Assembly: GCF_964253915.1 (NCBI RefSeq)
Contig: NZ_CAXUSG020000007.1
Span: 186,001-250,000 of the forward strand
DNA from: Metarhizobium sp964253915
GTDB taxonomy: Bacteria; Pseudomonadota; Alphaproteobacteria; Rhizobiales; Rhizobiaceae
Length of the DNA: 64,000 bases
Reading direction: 5' to 3'
The position numbers and the translations under genes are program-made. The notes beneath the pieces were generated by a model. It saw only the letters and a list, made by a program, of their open reading frames with translations. It searched no databases and was not told the origin of the DNA. Shown in pieces: positions 40,624-48,934 of this stretch (its first letter is position 1; the number at the start of each line of letters is the position of its first letter).

Positions 40624-41469
40624 ATGTCCGATCCCATCCCCACCGTCACCCTCCCTTCCGGTATCAGCGTCCCCGCCCTCGGCCAGGGCACCTGGAACAT
40701 GGGCGAAAACGCCGCCGATGCCACACGGGAGATCGAAAGCCTGAAGGCCGGGCTTTCCCTGGGATTGACCCTGATCGACACCGCCGAAATGTATGCCGAA
40801 GGCGGCGCCGAAAAAGTGGCCGGCCGCGCCATTGCCGGCCAGCGCGACGAGGTGTTCCTGGTCAGCAAGGTCTATCCCTGGAACGCCAGCCGGCGCGGAA
40901 CCATCGAAGCCTGCGACCGCAGCCTGCAGCGCCTCGGAACCGACCGCATCGACCTCTACCTGCTGCATTGGCGCGGCGATCATCCGCTTGCCGATACCGT
41001 CGCCGCCTTCGAAGAGTTGCAGCAGGCCGGAAAGATCGGCGCCTGGGGTGTCTCGAATTTCGACGTCGACGACATGCAGGAGCTTCTGGCCGTGCCGGGC
41101 GGCGAAAACGTCGCCGCCAACCAGGTCCTCTACAATCTCGGCCGCCGCGGCATCGAATATGACCTGCTGCCGTTCTGCCAGGAGCGCAACATCCCGATCA
41201 TGGCCTATTCGCCGATCGAGCAGGGCCGGCTTTTGCATCACCCTGATCTCGTCGATATCGCCAAGGCCTATCAGGCGACGCCGGCGCAGGTGGCGCTGGC
41301 CTTCGTTCTCGAACGCGACGGCGTGATCGCCATTCCGAAGACCAGCCATCCGCATCGTGTCGAGGAAAACCGCGGCGCCCTCGACCTCGATATCACCGAC
41401 GAGGACTGGGCGGTCCTCGACGCTGCGTTTCCGCCGCCGGCGAGGAAAACCTCGCTGGCGATGCTTTAA
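40624..41469 (+). CDS. Aldo-keto reductase
   Basis: This 281-residue TIM-barrel NADPH-dependent reductase has the catalytic tetrad D52, Y57, K82 and H115 (IDTAEMY, LVSKVYPWN, YLLHW). It reduces aldehydes and ketones; the physiological substrate is unknown. A clear SD (GGAGGAG) precedes ATG 40624. It is divergent from the exporter gene and convergent with ilvH, with a dispersed repeat between them. Confidence 0.9.
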   Translation: MSDPIPTVTLPSGISVPALGQGTWNMGENAADATREIESLKAGLSLGLTLIDTAEMYAEGGAEKVAGRAIAGQRDEVFLVSKVYPWNASRRGTIEACDRSLQRLGTDRIDLYLLHWRGDHPLADTVAAFEELQQAGKIGAWGVSNFDVDDMQELLAVPGGENVAANQVLYNLGRRGIEYDLLPFCQERNIPIMAYSPIEQGRLLHHPDLVDIAKAYQATPAQVALAFVLERDGVIAIPKTSHPHRVEENRGALDLDITDEDWAVLDAAFPPPARKTSLAML

Positions 41470-41484
41470 GACATCTGTTTTCAC

Positions 41485-41529
41485 GCAATTCCGGACACAA
41501 ACCGCTCAGCGCTTTTGCTGGAATTGCTC
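41485..41529. repeat. Dispersed rhizobial palindromic repeat, copy A
   Basis: A 45-bp element with ends GCAATTCC and GGAATTGC in inverted orientation lies in the 65-bp gap between the aldo-keto reductase and ilvH stops. It is nearly the same as the element at 63633-63678. Elements of this form occur many times in Rhizobium genomes. As a hairpin it may also act as a 3'-end structure. Confidence 0.75.
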
Positions 41530-41534
41530 CGGCT

Positions 41535-42107
41535 TTACATGCCCTGCGGGCCGCGGTTCATCGCCGCGATGCCGGTGCGGCAAACCTCGATCAGCCCCAG
41601 AGGCTTCACGATCGCCACGAACTGGTCGATCTTCGACGACTTGCCGGTCAGTTCGAAAATGAAATGCTCGACGGTGGCGTCGATCACCTTGGCATGGAAG
41701 GCATCGGCCAGGCGCAGGGCTTCCGCACGGCTCTCGCCGGTGCCGGCCACCTTGATCAGCGCCACTTCACGCTCGATCGGCCGCTCCTGCTTGAGATCGC
41801 GTGCACGCACCGTCAGGTCGACGACGCGGTGAACCGGCACGATGCGCTCCAGCTGCGTCTTGATCTGCTCCAGCACGATCGGCGTGCCACGCGTGACGAT
41901 GGTGATGCGCGACAGATGCGATTCATGCTCGGTTTCGGAAACCGTCAGGCTCTCGATGTTATAGCCCCGGCCGGAAAACAGGCCGATGACGCGAGCAAGG
42001 ACGCCCGGCTCGTTATCGACCAGCACCGAAAGCGTGTGGCTTTCAACCTTGGCCGTTTCCGGCGAGATGAAATAGGCGGAGCCTGTGGGTTGCAGGTGTG
42101 CGTTCAT
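41535..42107 (-). CDS. ilvH: Acetolactate synthase small (regulatory) subunit
   Basis: The 190-residue regulatory subunit of acetohydroxyacid synthase III type has an N-terminal ACT domain (about 22-100: HTLSVLVDNEPGVLARVIGL, FSGRGYNIESL) that binds valine, and a C-terminal domain that activates the large subunit. In many Proteobacteria it directly follows ilvI; here a PIN/AbrB-type gene pair lies between the two. It has 35 bp of spacing after the PIN gene and is still on the same strand, so it may share the ilv transcript. Confidence 0.95.
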   Translation of the reverse strand: MNAHLQPTGSAYFISPETAKVESHTLSVLVDNEPGVLARVIGLFSGRGYNIESLTVSETEHESHLSRITIVTRGTPIVLEQIKTQLERIVPVHRVVDLTVRARDLKQERPIEREVALIKVAGTGESRAEALRLADAFHAKVIDATVEHFIFELTGKSSKIDQFVAIVKPLGLIEVCRTGIAAMNRGPQGM

Positions 42108-42142
42108 GTTGTTTCGTCCGTTGTTTCAGCAAGTGTTTGATT

Positions 42143-42544
42143 TCAGGACGCCAGCGTGATGGTGGCGTCGGGGAAATGGCGTTTGGCGTATTTTACGAGA
42201 TCGCGGTCAAAGGTGGCAAAAGCGTCCGCGTGGCGTGCATTGATCACATGAAACGCATCCGCAAAATCCGTGCCGTCTGCATGCGCCGGAAGCACAGCTT
42301 GAAGCGTGTCGACCTGCTCGACCTCGAAGAGCGGCAGTTCGAGCATGGAGCCGATCATCCGGTTTATCGCCGGGCGGTCTATTCTCATGACACCTCTCAG
42401 CACCCATTCGGTTTCAAGCAGAACCGTTGTCGATACATAAAGCGTCGCCGTCCCCAGCAAGGATTCAGCGTATCTGGCCTCGGGCGAATCCTCATTTGCC
42501 AGAAGGCGTGCGAGGATATTCGTATCAACGGCTATTTTCTTCAT
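42143..42544 (-). CDS. PIN-domain protein, VapC-like toxin candidate
   Basis: This 133-residue PIN ribonuclease fold protein has acidic residues at D7 (AVDTNILARLL), E44 (LLETEWVLRG), D93/D96 (GTDFADAFH) and D113 (FATFDRDL), the expected metal cluster. VapC toxins cut tRNA or rRNA. The gene overlaps the AbrB-type antitoxin gene by 20 bp, the usual antitoxin-first coupled order. The pair lies between ilvI and ilvH. Confidence 0.85.
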   Translation of the reverse strand: MKKIAVDTNILARLLANEDSPEARYAESLLGTATLYVSTTVLLETEWVLRGVMRIDRPAINRMIGSMLELPLFEVEQVDTLQAVLPAHADGTDFADAFHVINARHADAFATFDRDLVKYAKRHFPDATITLAS

Positions 42545-42812
42545 CCCAGCGCCGGCGCGCTTCCTCCTCTATACCCTTTCGGATCATTTCGTCGGTGAGC
42601 GGTGGCCCTTTGTAGACAGGCCGCATCGCCAGAAACTCCTCCACCGTCAGCGTCTTCTTCGGCGCCTCCGCCTTCGCCTCCACCGGCCGCAGCATAATCT
42701 CCCTGCCGCCGTCGATGACCTCGAACTCGGTGCCCTCGGAAAAGCCGTGCGCATCACGAACCGCCTTCGGAAGCACGACAGCACCCGCTTTCGACATCTT
42801 CGTTCTGCTCAT
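42525..42812 (-). CDS. AbrB/MazE-type antitoxin candidate (VapB-like)
   Basis: The 95-residue protein has an N-terminal AbrB swapped-hairpin DNA-binding domain (SKAGAVVLPKAVRDAHGFSE, about 6-47) and a C-terminal acidic helix (MIRKGIEEEARRRWDEEN) suited to toxin binding. It lies 55 bp after the ilvI stop and overlaps the PIN gene by 20 bp. The length and order fit a VapBC module. Confidence 0.83.
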   Translation of the reverse strand: MSRTKMSKAGAVVLPKAVRDAHGFSEGTEFEVIDGGREIMLRPVEAKAEAPKKTLTVEEFLAMRPVYKGPPLTDEMIRKGIEEEARRRWDEENSR

Positions 42813-42867
42813 GGGCTTTCTCCGGAACGACGGGATGCGGCCAGGATAGCCGCATCCCCAGCGCTTA

Positions 42868-44643
42868 TCAAACCAGCTGTCGGCCCTTCGCGTCGATGGC
42901 GTTGGCGACGGCCTCGTCGGTGGCTTCGTCGGGCAGCAGCATCTCGTTGTGGGCCTTGCCCGAGGGGATCATCGGGAAGCAGTTGGCGAGGTTGGCGACG
43001 CGGCAATCGAAGATCACCGGCCGCTTGACCTCGATCATCTCCTGGATCTTGTCGTCGAGTTCACCCGGCTTTTCGCAACGCAGGCCGACGGCGCCGTAGG
43101 CTTCCGCCAACTTGACGAAGTCGGGCATGGCTTCTGTATAGGAGTTCGACAGGCGGTTGCCGTGCAGCAGCTGCTGCCACTGGCGCACCATGCCCATGTA
43201 CTGGTTGTTGAGGATGAAGATCTTCACCGGCAGCCCGTACTGGATCGCCGTCGACATTTCCTGAATGCACATCTGGATCGAGGCATCGCCGGCAATGTCG
43301 ATGACCAACGCGTCGGGATGGGCAACTTGCACGCCGAGCGCTGCCGGCAGGCCGTAACCCATGGTGCCGAGACCGCCCGAGGTCATCCAGTGATTGGGCG
43401 CCTCGAAACCGAAGAACTGCGCCGCCCACATCTGATGCTGGCCGACTTCCGTGGTGATATAGGTATCGCGGCCCTTGCTGAACTCGTAAAGGCGCTGCAG
43501 CGCATATTGCGGCATGATGACATCATTGCTCGGCGTGTAGGCAAACGAATTGCGTGCCCGCCAGCGCTTGATGCTCGCCCACCAGTCTTCGGTCTGCGCC
43601 TTTTCCGGCTTTTTCGGCAGTGCCCGCCACAGGCGAACCATGTCTTCCAGGACATGGCCGACATCACCGGTGATCGGCACGTCGACCCGGACGTTCTTGT
43701 TGATCGACGACGGGTCGATGTCGATGTGGATCTTCTTCGAGTTCGGCGAGAAGGCATTGAGACGGCCGGTAATGCGGTCGTCGAAGCGGGCGCCGACGCA
43801 GACCATGACGTCGCAATCATGCATCGCCATGTTGGCTTCGTAGGAACCGTGCATGCCGAGCATGCCGAGCCAGTTCGGGCCGGATGCCGGATAGCAGCCG
43901 AGGCCCATCAACGTCGAGGTGATCGGGAAATTGGTGAGTTCGACCAGCTCGCGCAGCAGCTTGGAGGCTTCCGGACCGGAATTGACGACGCCGCCGCCGG
44001 TGTAGAAGATCGGCCGGCGCGCCGTTGCCATCAGCTCGATGGCGGCGCGGATGCTGTTCAGGTTGCCCTGTACCTTCGGCTGGTAGCTCTGCTGCGTCAG
44101 GTGCTCGGACGGCGGCTCGTAGAAACCGGTGGCAAACTGTACGTCCTTCGGAATATCGACGACAACCGGGCCGGGCCGGCCGGTCTGGGCGATGCGGAAC
44201 GCCTCATGGATGACGCGAGCCAGATCGTTGACGTCCTTGACCAGCCAGTTGTGCTTGGTGCAGGGGCGCGTGATGCCGACGGTATCGCATTCCTGGAAGG
44301 CGTCCGAACCAATCAGCGAGGTCGGAACCTGGCCGCTGAGGCAGACGAGCGGCACGGAATCCATCAGCGCGTCCTGCAGCGGCGTGACGGCGTTGGTCGC
44401 GCCCGGACCCGACGTCACCAGCATGACGCCGACCTTGCCGGTCGACCGGGCATAACCTTCGGCCGCATGGCCGGCGCCCTGCTCGTGACGCACGAGGATG
44501 TGCTGGATATCGTCCTGCTGGAAGATCTCGTCATAGATCGGCAGCACGGCGCCGCCGGGATAGCCGAAGATATGTTCGACTCCATTGTCCTTCAGCGCCT
44601 TGAGAACGATCTCCGCGCCCGTCATCTGCTCTTTGCCCGTCAT
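42868..44643 (-). CDS. ilvI: Acetolactate synthase large (catalytic) subunit
   Basis: The 591-residue ThDP enzyme condenses two pyruvates to acetolactate, or pyruvate with 2-oxobutyrate, the first committed step of branched-chain amino acid synthesis. Catalytic Glu54 lies in RHEQGAGHAAEGYAR, and the ThDP/Mg motif runs from DIAGDASIQM to NNQYMGMVRQWQ. ATG 44643 opens the family N-terminus (MTGKEQMTGAEIVL). An in-frame upstream ATG (44730) runs through the leader terminator and was rejected. A leader peptide and terminator upstream indicate attenuation. Confidence 0.95.
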   Translation of the reverse strand: MTGKEQMTGAEIVLKALKDNGVEHIFGYPGGAVLPIYDEIFQQDDIQHILVRHEQGAGHAAEGYARSTGKVGVMLVTSGPGATNAVTPLQDALMDSVPLVCLSGQVPTSLIGSDAFQECDTVGITRPCTKHNWLVKDVNDLARVIHEAFRIAQTGRPGPVVVDIPKDVQFATGFYEPPSEHLTQQSYQPKVQGNLNSIRAAIELMATARRPIFYTGGGVVNSGPEASKLLRELVELTNFPITSTLMGLGCYPASGPNWLGMLGMHGSYEANMAMHDCDVMVCVGARFDDRITGRLNAFSPNSKKIHIDIDPSSINKNVRVDVPITGDVGHVLEDMVRLWRALPKKPEKAQTEDWWASIKRWRARNSFAYTPSNDVIMPQYALQRLYEFSKGRDTYITTEVGQHQMWAAQFFGFEAPNHWMTSGGLGTMGYGLPAALGVQVAHPDALVIDIAGDASIQMCIQEMSTAIQYGLPVKIFILNNQYMGMVRQWQQLLHGNRLSNSYTEAMPDFVKLAEAYGAVGLRCEKPGELDDKIQEMIEVKRPVIFDCRVANLANCFPMIPSGKAHNEMLLPDEATDEAVANAIDAKGRQLV

Positions 44644-44693
44644 GCCTGTTTCCGTTCTGCTGCTTGTTCGGGTTGGATGGAAAATTTGGACAT

Positions 44694-44716
44694 AAAAAAA
44701 GGCCCCTTTAGGAGCC
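44694..44716 (-). terminator. Attenuator terminator of the ilvI leader
   Basis: On the minus strand, GGCTCC, loop TAAA, GGGGCC is followed by seven T residues. It lies between the leader peptide stop and the ilvI start, 51 bp upstream of the latter. Confidence 0.85.
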
Positions 44717-44723
44717 TGTCTGT

Positions 44724-44773
44724 CGCGCATGGGTGGCTACCGCCGGGTGGTTAGACCACCCTGCCCATGCGCG
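44724..44773 (-). promoter_or_regulatory. Nested stems of the ilvI leader RNA
   Basis: An outer 10-bp stem (CGCGCATGGG with CCCATGCGCG) encloses an inner 7-bp hairpin (GGGTGGT, CTA, ACCACCC). The inner arms include the last two Val codons and stop of the leader peptide, so a stalled ribosome would disrupt these stems ahead of the terminator. Confidence 0.7.
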
Positions 44774-44807
44774 TTCCCACCACAATAAGGTTGCCAAAAA
44801 TCTTCAT
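44751..44807 (-). CDS. Leader peptide of the ilvI attenuator
   Basis: An 18-codon open frame encodes MKIFGNLIVVGTRMGRVV. Seven of 18 residues are Ile, Leu or Val, including two Val-Val pairs, the second directly before the stop. The stop lies inside the leader hairpin and is followed by the terminator at 44694-44716. This is the classical layout for control by ribosome stalling when branched-chain aminoacyl-tRNA runs short. No strong SD precedes it, which is common for such peptides but leaves translation to be shown. Confidence 0.75.
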   Translation of the reverse strand: MKIFGNLIVVGTRMGRVV

Positions 44808-45006
44808 AGCGCGAAGTGATAGACAGAAATATTCGGCACGTCAACGCGCTTCTTCATAAAACGATGCTGCGCCGCAGCTTGAAACCCGAGCAACTGCCTA
44901 CACCAGTTGTTAAGCCGGCGTCGTTATGGTCTGGCATGAGGAAGAAGGCCCGCGGCATACGAATTCCGCCCCAAAAAGCCTTCCTGTTTCCGTAACGGGA
45001 GCGACG

Positions 45007-47109
45007 TTGCTAAATAATGACCTCCAGACATCCGGCAAGGCCGGAGAAAGCGAGCGCCGTGACGGGATGCATCCCGGCAACCGCTTTCTCGGACGGGTCA
45101 TTGCGTGCAACGGTTCGCGCGCCACCATCGCGGCGGTTGCCGAAGCCGGTGGCACCGATCTCACCGAACTCTGGTCCGTCGGCCGGCTGATTTCCATTTC
45201 GGTCGGCAAGAACCGTGTTGTCGCGCTGGCCTATTCGATGGCTGTCGGTGACAGAAGCTGGGGCGAAGTACAGGACAACCAGTTTCACATCGAAGTGGAG
45301 CTTCTCGGCGAAGTGCAGGTCCATCCCGACGGCCGCGAGCAATTCTCCACCGGCATCTCCCGCTATCCCTATCTCGGCGCCATCGCCCACCGTATCCGCG
45401 CCACCGACCTCGTCCGCATCTACGACACCGGCAAGACCGATACCTGCGTCGTCGGCAAGCTGACGCAGGACGAAAGCATCGACGCGACAATCCATATCCC
45501 GTCGATGCTGTCGAAACATTTCGCCGTCGTCGGATCGACCGGCGTCGGCAAGTCCACCGCCGTATCGCTGCTCCTGCACCGCGCCATCTCCTCCGACCCG
45601 AAGCTGCGCGTCCTCATCCTCGACCCGCACAACGAGTTCGCTGCCGCATTTCCCGATCACGCCGTCGTCATCGACACCGATACGCTCGATCTGCCCTTCT
45701 GGCTGATGCGCCTCGAAGAATTCGCCGAGGTCGTTTTCCGCGGCCGTCCGCCGGTGGCGGAAGAACTGGACATGCTGCGCGACCTGATCCCGGAAGCCAA
45801 GCGCGCCTTTCGCGGCAGCGACTCGCCGCTGATGCGCCGGCAGACGGAAAAAAGTTCGGTTACCGCCGACACGCCCGTTCCTTACCGCATGGCCGACCTG
45901 TTGGCCCTGATCGACGACCGCATCGGCAAGCTGGAAGGCCGCAGCGAAAAGCCTTTCCTGCGTTCGCTGAAGATCCGCGTCATCTCGGCGATCAACGATC
46001 CGCGCTATCACTTCATGTTCTCCAACAACACGATCAGCGACACGATCATGGAGACGATCGCCCACATCTTCCGCATTCCGGGAGACAACCGGCCGATCAG
46101 CACGTTCCAGCTCTCGGGCATTCCCTCCGAGGTGGTGAATTCCGTCGCCTCGGTGCTCTGCCGCATGGCGTTCGAACTGGCGCTGTGGAGCAACGGCGCC
46201 ATCCATATGCTGGTCGTCTGCGAAGAGGCGCACCGCTACGTGCCCTCCGATCCGACGCTCGGGTTTTTCCCGACCCGCCAGGCCATTGCCCGCATCGCCA
46301 AGGAGGGCCGCAAATACGGCGTCTCTCTCGGCATCATTACCCAGCGGCCGGGCGAACTCGACCAGACGATCCTCTCGCAGTGCTCGACATTATTTGCGAT
46401 GCGGCTCGCCAACGACCGCGACCAGGAAATCATCCGCTCGGCAATCCCCAATTCCTCGATCTCGACCACCAATTTCATCTCGTCGATCGGCAACGGCGAA
46501 GCCATCGCCTTCGGTGAGGCAATCGCCGTTCCCATGCGCATGCGCTTTACCCGCGTCGAGGAGAGCCTGCTGCCGAAGGCCAACGGCGCAACGGCAAAAT
46601 CAACCGACGAGACGCCCGATACGGTCGATCTGCGCGGCATCGTCAGCCGCATGCGGGCCATTTCCGGCCCCGACATCTCGGCTTTCCAGCAAAGCTACTC
46701 GGCGACGCTCGACGGCGAGGATTTCGACAGCGACTTTGCCATGCCGATGCGCGAAGTGCCGGCGCCTTCCATCGAGCGCAGCACGGCGTCTTCCTTGTCG
46801 GGTGGAACGCCACCGGAACCCTATCGGTCCGATATGCTGCCCCGTGGCGGCCCGTCCGCACCGCCGGAAGCATCGACAAGCTACGACCCGCGGCGCCGGT
46901 CTATGGACGAGCCGCATGCCGCTCAACGCCCGCCGTCAACGACCTATCCCGAGACAAGGCGCATGCAGCCGGCCGACTCTCCGCCGACACCCTATCGGCC
47001 CGCCCAACCGGAGACAGACGCCTCCGGCAGCATTCGCCGCGATCCAGGCATGTCGTTGCGCGAAAGCATCCTGAAGAAGCCGCTCAGCAGCCTCTATCGC
47101 AAGGATTGA
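45007..47109 (+). CDS. HerA-like ATPase (DUF87 family)
   Basis: This 700-residue hexameric-type ATPase has an N-terminal HAS-barrel-like region (about 24-150), Walker A GSTGVGKST at 176-184, Walker B in MLVVCEEAHRY near 400, and the sensor block SLGIITQRPGELDQTILSQC. The C-terminal 150 residues are Pro/Ser-rich and look disordered. HerA proteins translocate DNA; bacterial stand-alone forms act in DNA repair or defence, often with NurA, which is not seen here. TTG 45007 has GGGAG 5 bp upstream; ATG 44926 and ATG 45067 are alternatives. Confidence 0.85.
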   Translation: MLNNDLQTSGKAGESERRDGMHPGNRFLGRVIACNGSRATIAAVAEAGGTDLTELWSVGRLISISVGKNRVVALAYSMAVGDRSWGEVQDNQFHIEVELLGEVQVHPDGREQFSTGISRYPYLGAIAHRIRATDLVRIYDTGKTDTCVVGKLTQDESIDATIHIPSMLSKHFAVVGSTGVGKSTAVSLLLHRAISSDPKLRVLILDPHNEFAAAFPDHAVVIDTDTLDLPFWLMRLEEFAEVVFRGRPPVAEELDMLRDLIPEAKRAFRGSDSPLMRRQTEKSSVTADTPVPYRMADLLALIDDRIGKLEGRSEKPFLRSLKIRVISAINDPRYHFMFSNNTISDTIMETIAHIFRIPGDNRPISTFQLSGIPSEVVNSVASVLCRMAFELALWSNGAIHMLVVCEEAHRYVPSDPTLGFFPTRQAIARIAKEGRKYGVSLGIITQRPGELDQTILSQCSTLFAMRLANDRDQEIIRSAIPNSSISTTNFISSIGNGEAIAFGEAIAVPMRMRFTRVEESLLPKANGATAKSTDETPDTVDLRGIVSRMRAISGPDISAFQQSYSATLDGEDFDSDFAMPMREVPAPSIERSTASSLSGGTPPEPYRSDMLPRGGPSAPPEASTSYDPRRRSMDEPHAAQRPPSTTYPETRRMQPADSPPTPYRPAQPETDASGSIRRDPGMSLRESILKKPLSSLYRKD

Positions 47110-47116
47110 GTGATCG

Positions 47117-48016
47117 TCAGGGTGTCGCCAGGCGCTCCCAGCTGTCATCCATCTGATTGCGGAACCAGGTCATCTGCCGTTTGGCATATTGGCGTGTTGC
47201 CGCCGCACCGCCTTCGATCACCGCCGCCCTGTCGAGTTCCCCGCGCAGGAGGCCGGCGATCTGCGACACGCCGATCGCCTTCATCACCGGCATGTCGAGC
47301 GGTAGGTCCTGCGCCAGCAGGGCGCGAACTTCCTCCACCGCCCCCTCCTCCAACATCCGGTCGAACCGGCGGTTGATGCGATCGTGCAGTATGGACCGAT
47401 CCGGCAGGACGACGATCTTGCGCGACCGGGCGGGATCGACGACCACCGGTCCCGTCGTCTGCTGGAACGTCGAAATCGACCGGCCGGTGCTTTCCAGCAC
47501 CTCGATAGCCCGCACGATGCGCTGCCCGTCCTGCGGATTGAGCGTCCCGGCCACCTGCGGATCGCGCTCGGAGAGATCGCGGTGCAATGCCTCCGGGCCG
47601 AGATCGCGCAACCGCAGCCGCACACTGCAGCGGACATCCTGATCCACCTCCGGCATTTCCGAAAGCCCGCCGGTCAGCGCCTTGAAATACAGGCCGGTAC
47701 CGCCGACGAAAACCGGCAGACGACCTTCCGCACGCAGCCGCGGCAGCAAGGCCGTCACATCCCGCAGCCAGGCGCCGGTGGAATAGGTTTCGCGCGCCGG
47801 GACATGGCCATAGAGCAGATGCGGAACGTCGCCCATTTCGTCTTCGGACGGACGGGCCGTCAGGATGCGCAGCGTGTCATAAACCTGCATGCTGTCGGCG
47901 TTGATCACCACACCGTCCTGCTCTTGCGCCAGCTTGAGGGCAAGCGCGGACTTGCCGCTGGCGGTCGGCCCGGTTATCAGGATCGCGTCCCTATCGTTTT
48001 CAAGGTTCTTCATCAT
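47117..48016 (-). CDS. miaA: tRNA dimethylallyltransferase
   Basis: MiaA adds a dimethylallyl group to A37 of tRNAs that read UNN codons. The 299-residue protein has the P-loop ITGPTASGKSALALKLA at about 14-30, INADSMQVYDTLRILTARPS (substrate Asp and Arg), and the tRNA-binding block with WLRDV and a C-terminal KRQMTWFRNQ motif. The start region reads ATGATG; both codons are possible. Its start overlaps the start codon of serB on the other strand. The 3' end is 7 bp from the HerA-like stop. Confidence 0.94.
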   Translation of the reverse strand: MMKNLENDRDAILITGPTASGKSALALKLAQEQDGVVINADSMQVYDTLRILTARPSEDEMGDVPHLLYGHVPARETYSTGAWLRDVTALLPRLRAEGRLPVFVGGTGLYFKALTGGLSEMPEVDQDVRCSVRLRLRDLGPEALHRDLSERDPQVAGTLNPQDGQRIVRAIEVLESTGRSISTFQQTTGPVVVDPARSRKIVVLPDRSILHDRINRRFDRMLEEGAVEEVRALLAQDLPLDMPVMKAIGVSQIAGLLRGELDRAAVIEGGAAATRQYAKRQMTWFRNQMDDSWERLATP

Positions 48017-48905
48017 GGCTTTCGTTGCCACGCTTATGGCCAATCCGTCAAATCCCGTCCTGTCCGCAGCCATCGCGGAACGGGCCGCAGCCACCGTCGA
48101 GGCCGCCGGCCTCTACTGGCTGGCAGACGGGATCGCCTGCGACATCATGCTTCGCGACGGCAGCGATACGGCTGAAGCGGAAGCGGCGATCCGTGCCGTG
48201 ATCGCCGATGCGCCCATCGACGTGGCGCTGCAGGATGCCGACGAGCGCCGCAAGCGTTTCCTCATCGCCGACATGGATTCGACGATGATCCAGCAGGAAT
48301 GCATTGACGAACTGGCAGCCGAAGCCGGCTTAAAGGACAAGGTCGCCGCCATCACCGCCCGGGCGATGAACGGCGAGATCGCCTTCGAGCCGGCGCTGCG
48401 CGAGCGCGTCGCGCTTTTGAAGGGCCTGCCGCTCTCGGTGGTCGACGACGTCATCCGCAAGCACATCACCCTGATGCCCGGCGGACCGGAGCTGATCGCC
48501 ACCATGCGGGCGCGAGGACACTACACGGCGCTCGTCTCCGGCGGCTTCACGGTCTTCACGGGCCCGATTGCAGCCCGGCTCGGCTTCGACGAAAACCGCG
48601 CCAACGTGCTGCTGCAGGAAGACGGTTTCCTCAGCGGCTTCGTTGCCGAGCCGATCCTCGGCAAGCAGGCGAAGGTCGATGCGCTGCTCGACATCACCCA
48701 AAGGCTTGGCATCTCGCCGCAGGAGACGATGGCCGTCGGCGATGGCGCCAACGATCTCGGCATGCTGCAGCTGGCCGGCTCAGGTGTTGCCCTGCATGCC
48801 AAGCCCGTCGTCTCGGCGCAGGCAAAGATCCGCATCGACCACGCCGACCTCACGGCCCTGCTCTACCTGCAAGGCTACCGCAAGCACGAATTCGTCACCG
48901 GCTGA
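48015..48905 (+). CDS. serB: Phosphoserine phosphatase
   Basis: SerB removes phosphate from 3-phosphoserine, the last step of serine synthesis. The 296-residue HAD enzyme has DMDSTMIQQECIDELA with nucleophile D86 and acid D88, SGGFTVFTGPIA as motif 2, and GDGANDLGML as motif 4; an ACT-like N-terminal part precedes them. ATG 48015 has AAGG 8 bp upstream. The gene begins within the start codon of miaA on the other strand, so each gene's promoter must lie inside the other gene. Confidence 0.94.
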   Translation: MAFVATLMANPSNPVLSAAIAERAAATVEAAGLYWLADGIACDIMLRDGSDTAEAEAAIRAVIADAPIDVALQDADERRKRFLIADMDSTMIQQECIDELAAEAGLKDKVAAITARAMNGEIAFEPALRERVALLKGLPLSVVDDVIRKHITLMPGGPELIATMRARGHYTALVSGGFTVFTGPIAARLGFDENRANVLLQEDGFLSGFVAEPILGKQAKVDALLDITQRLGISPQETMAVGDGANDLGMLQLAGSGVALHAKPVVSAQAKIRIDHADLTALLYLQGYRKHEFVTG

Positions 48906-48934
48906 AGCAAGACGATCTTCGAAGGCAGGCCTCC

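Noticed and set aside
44644..44730. Extended N-terminus of ilvI from ATG 44730
   Set aside because: It would be translated through the leader terminator and adds residues not found in the family; ATG 44643 fits.
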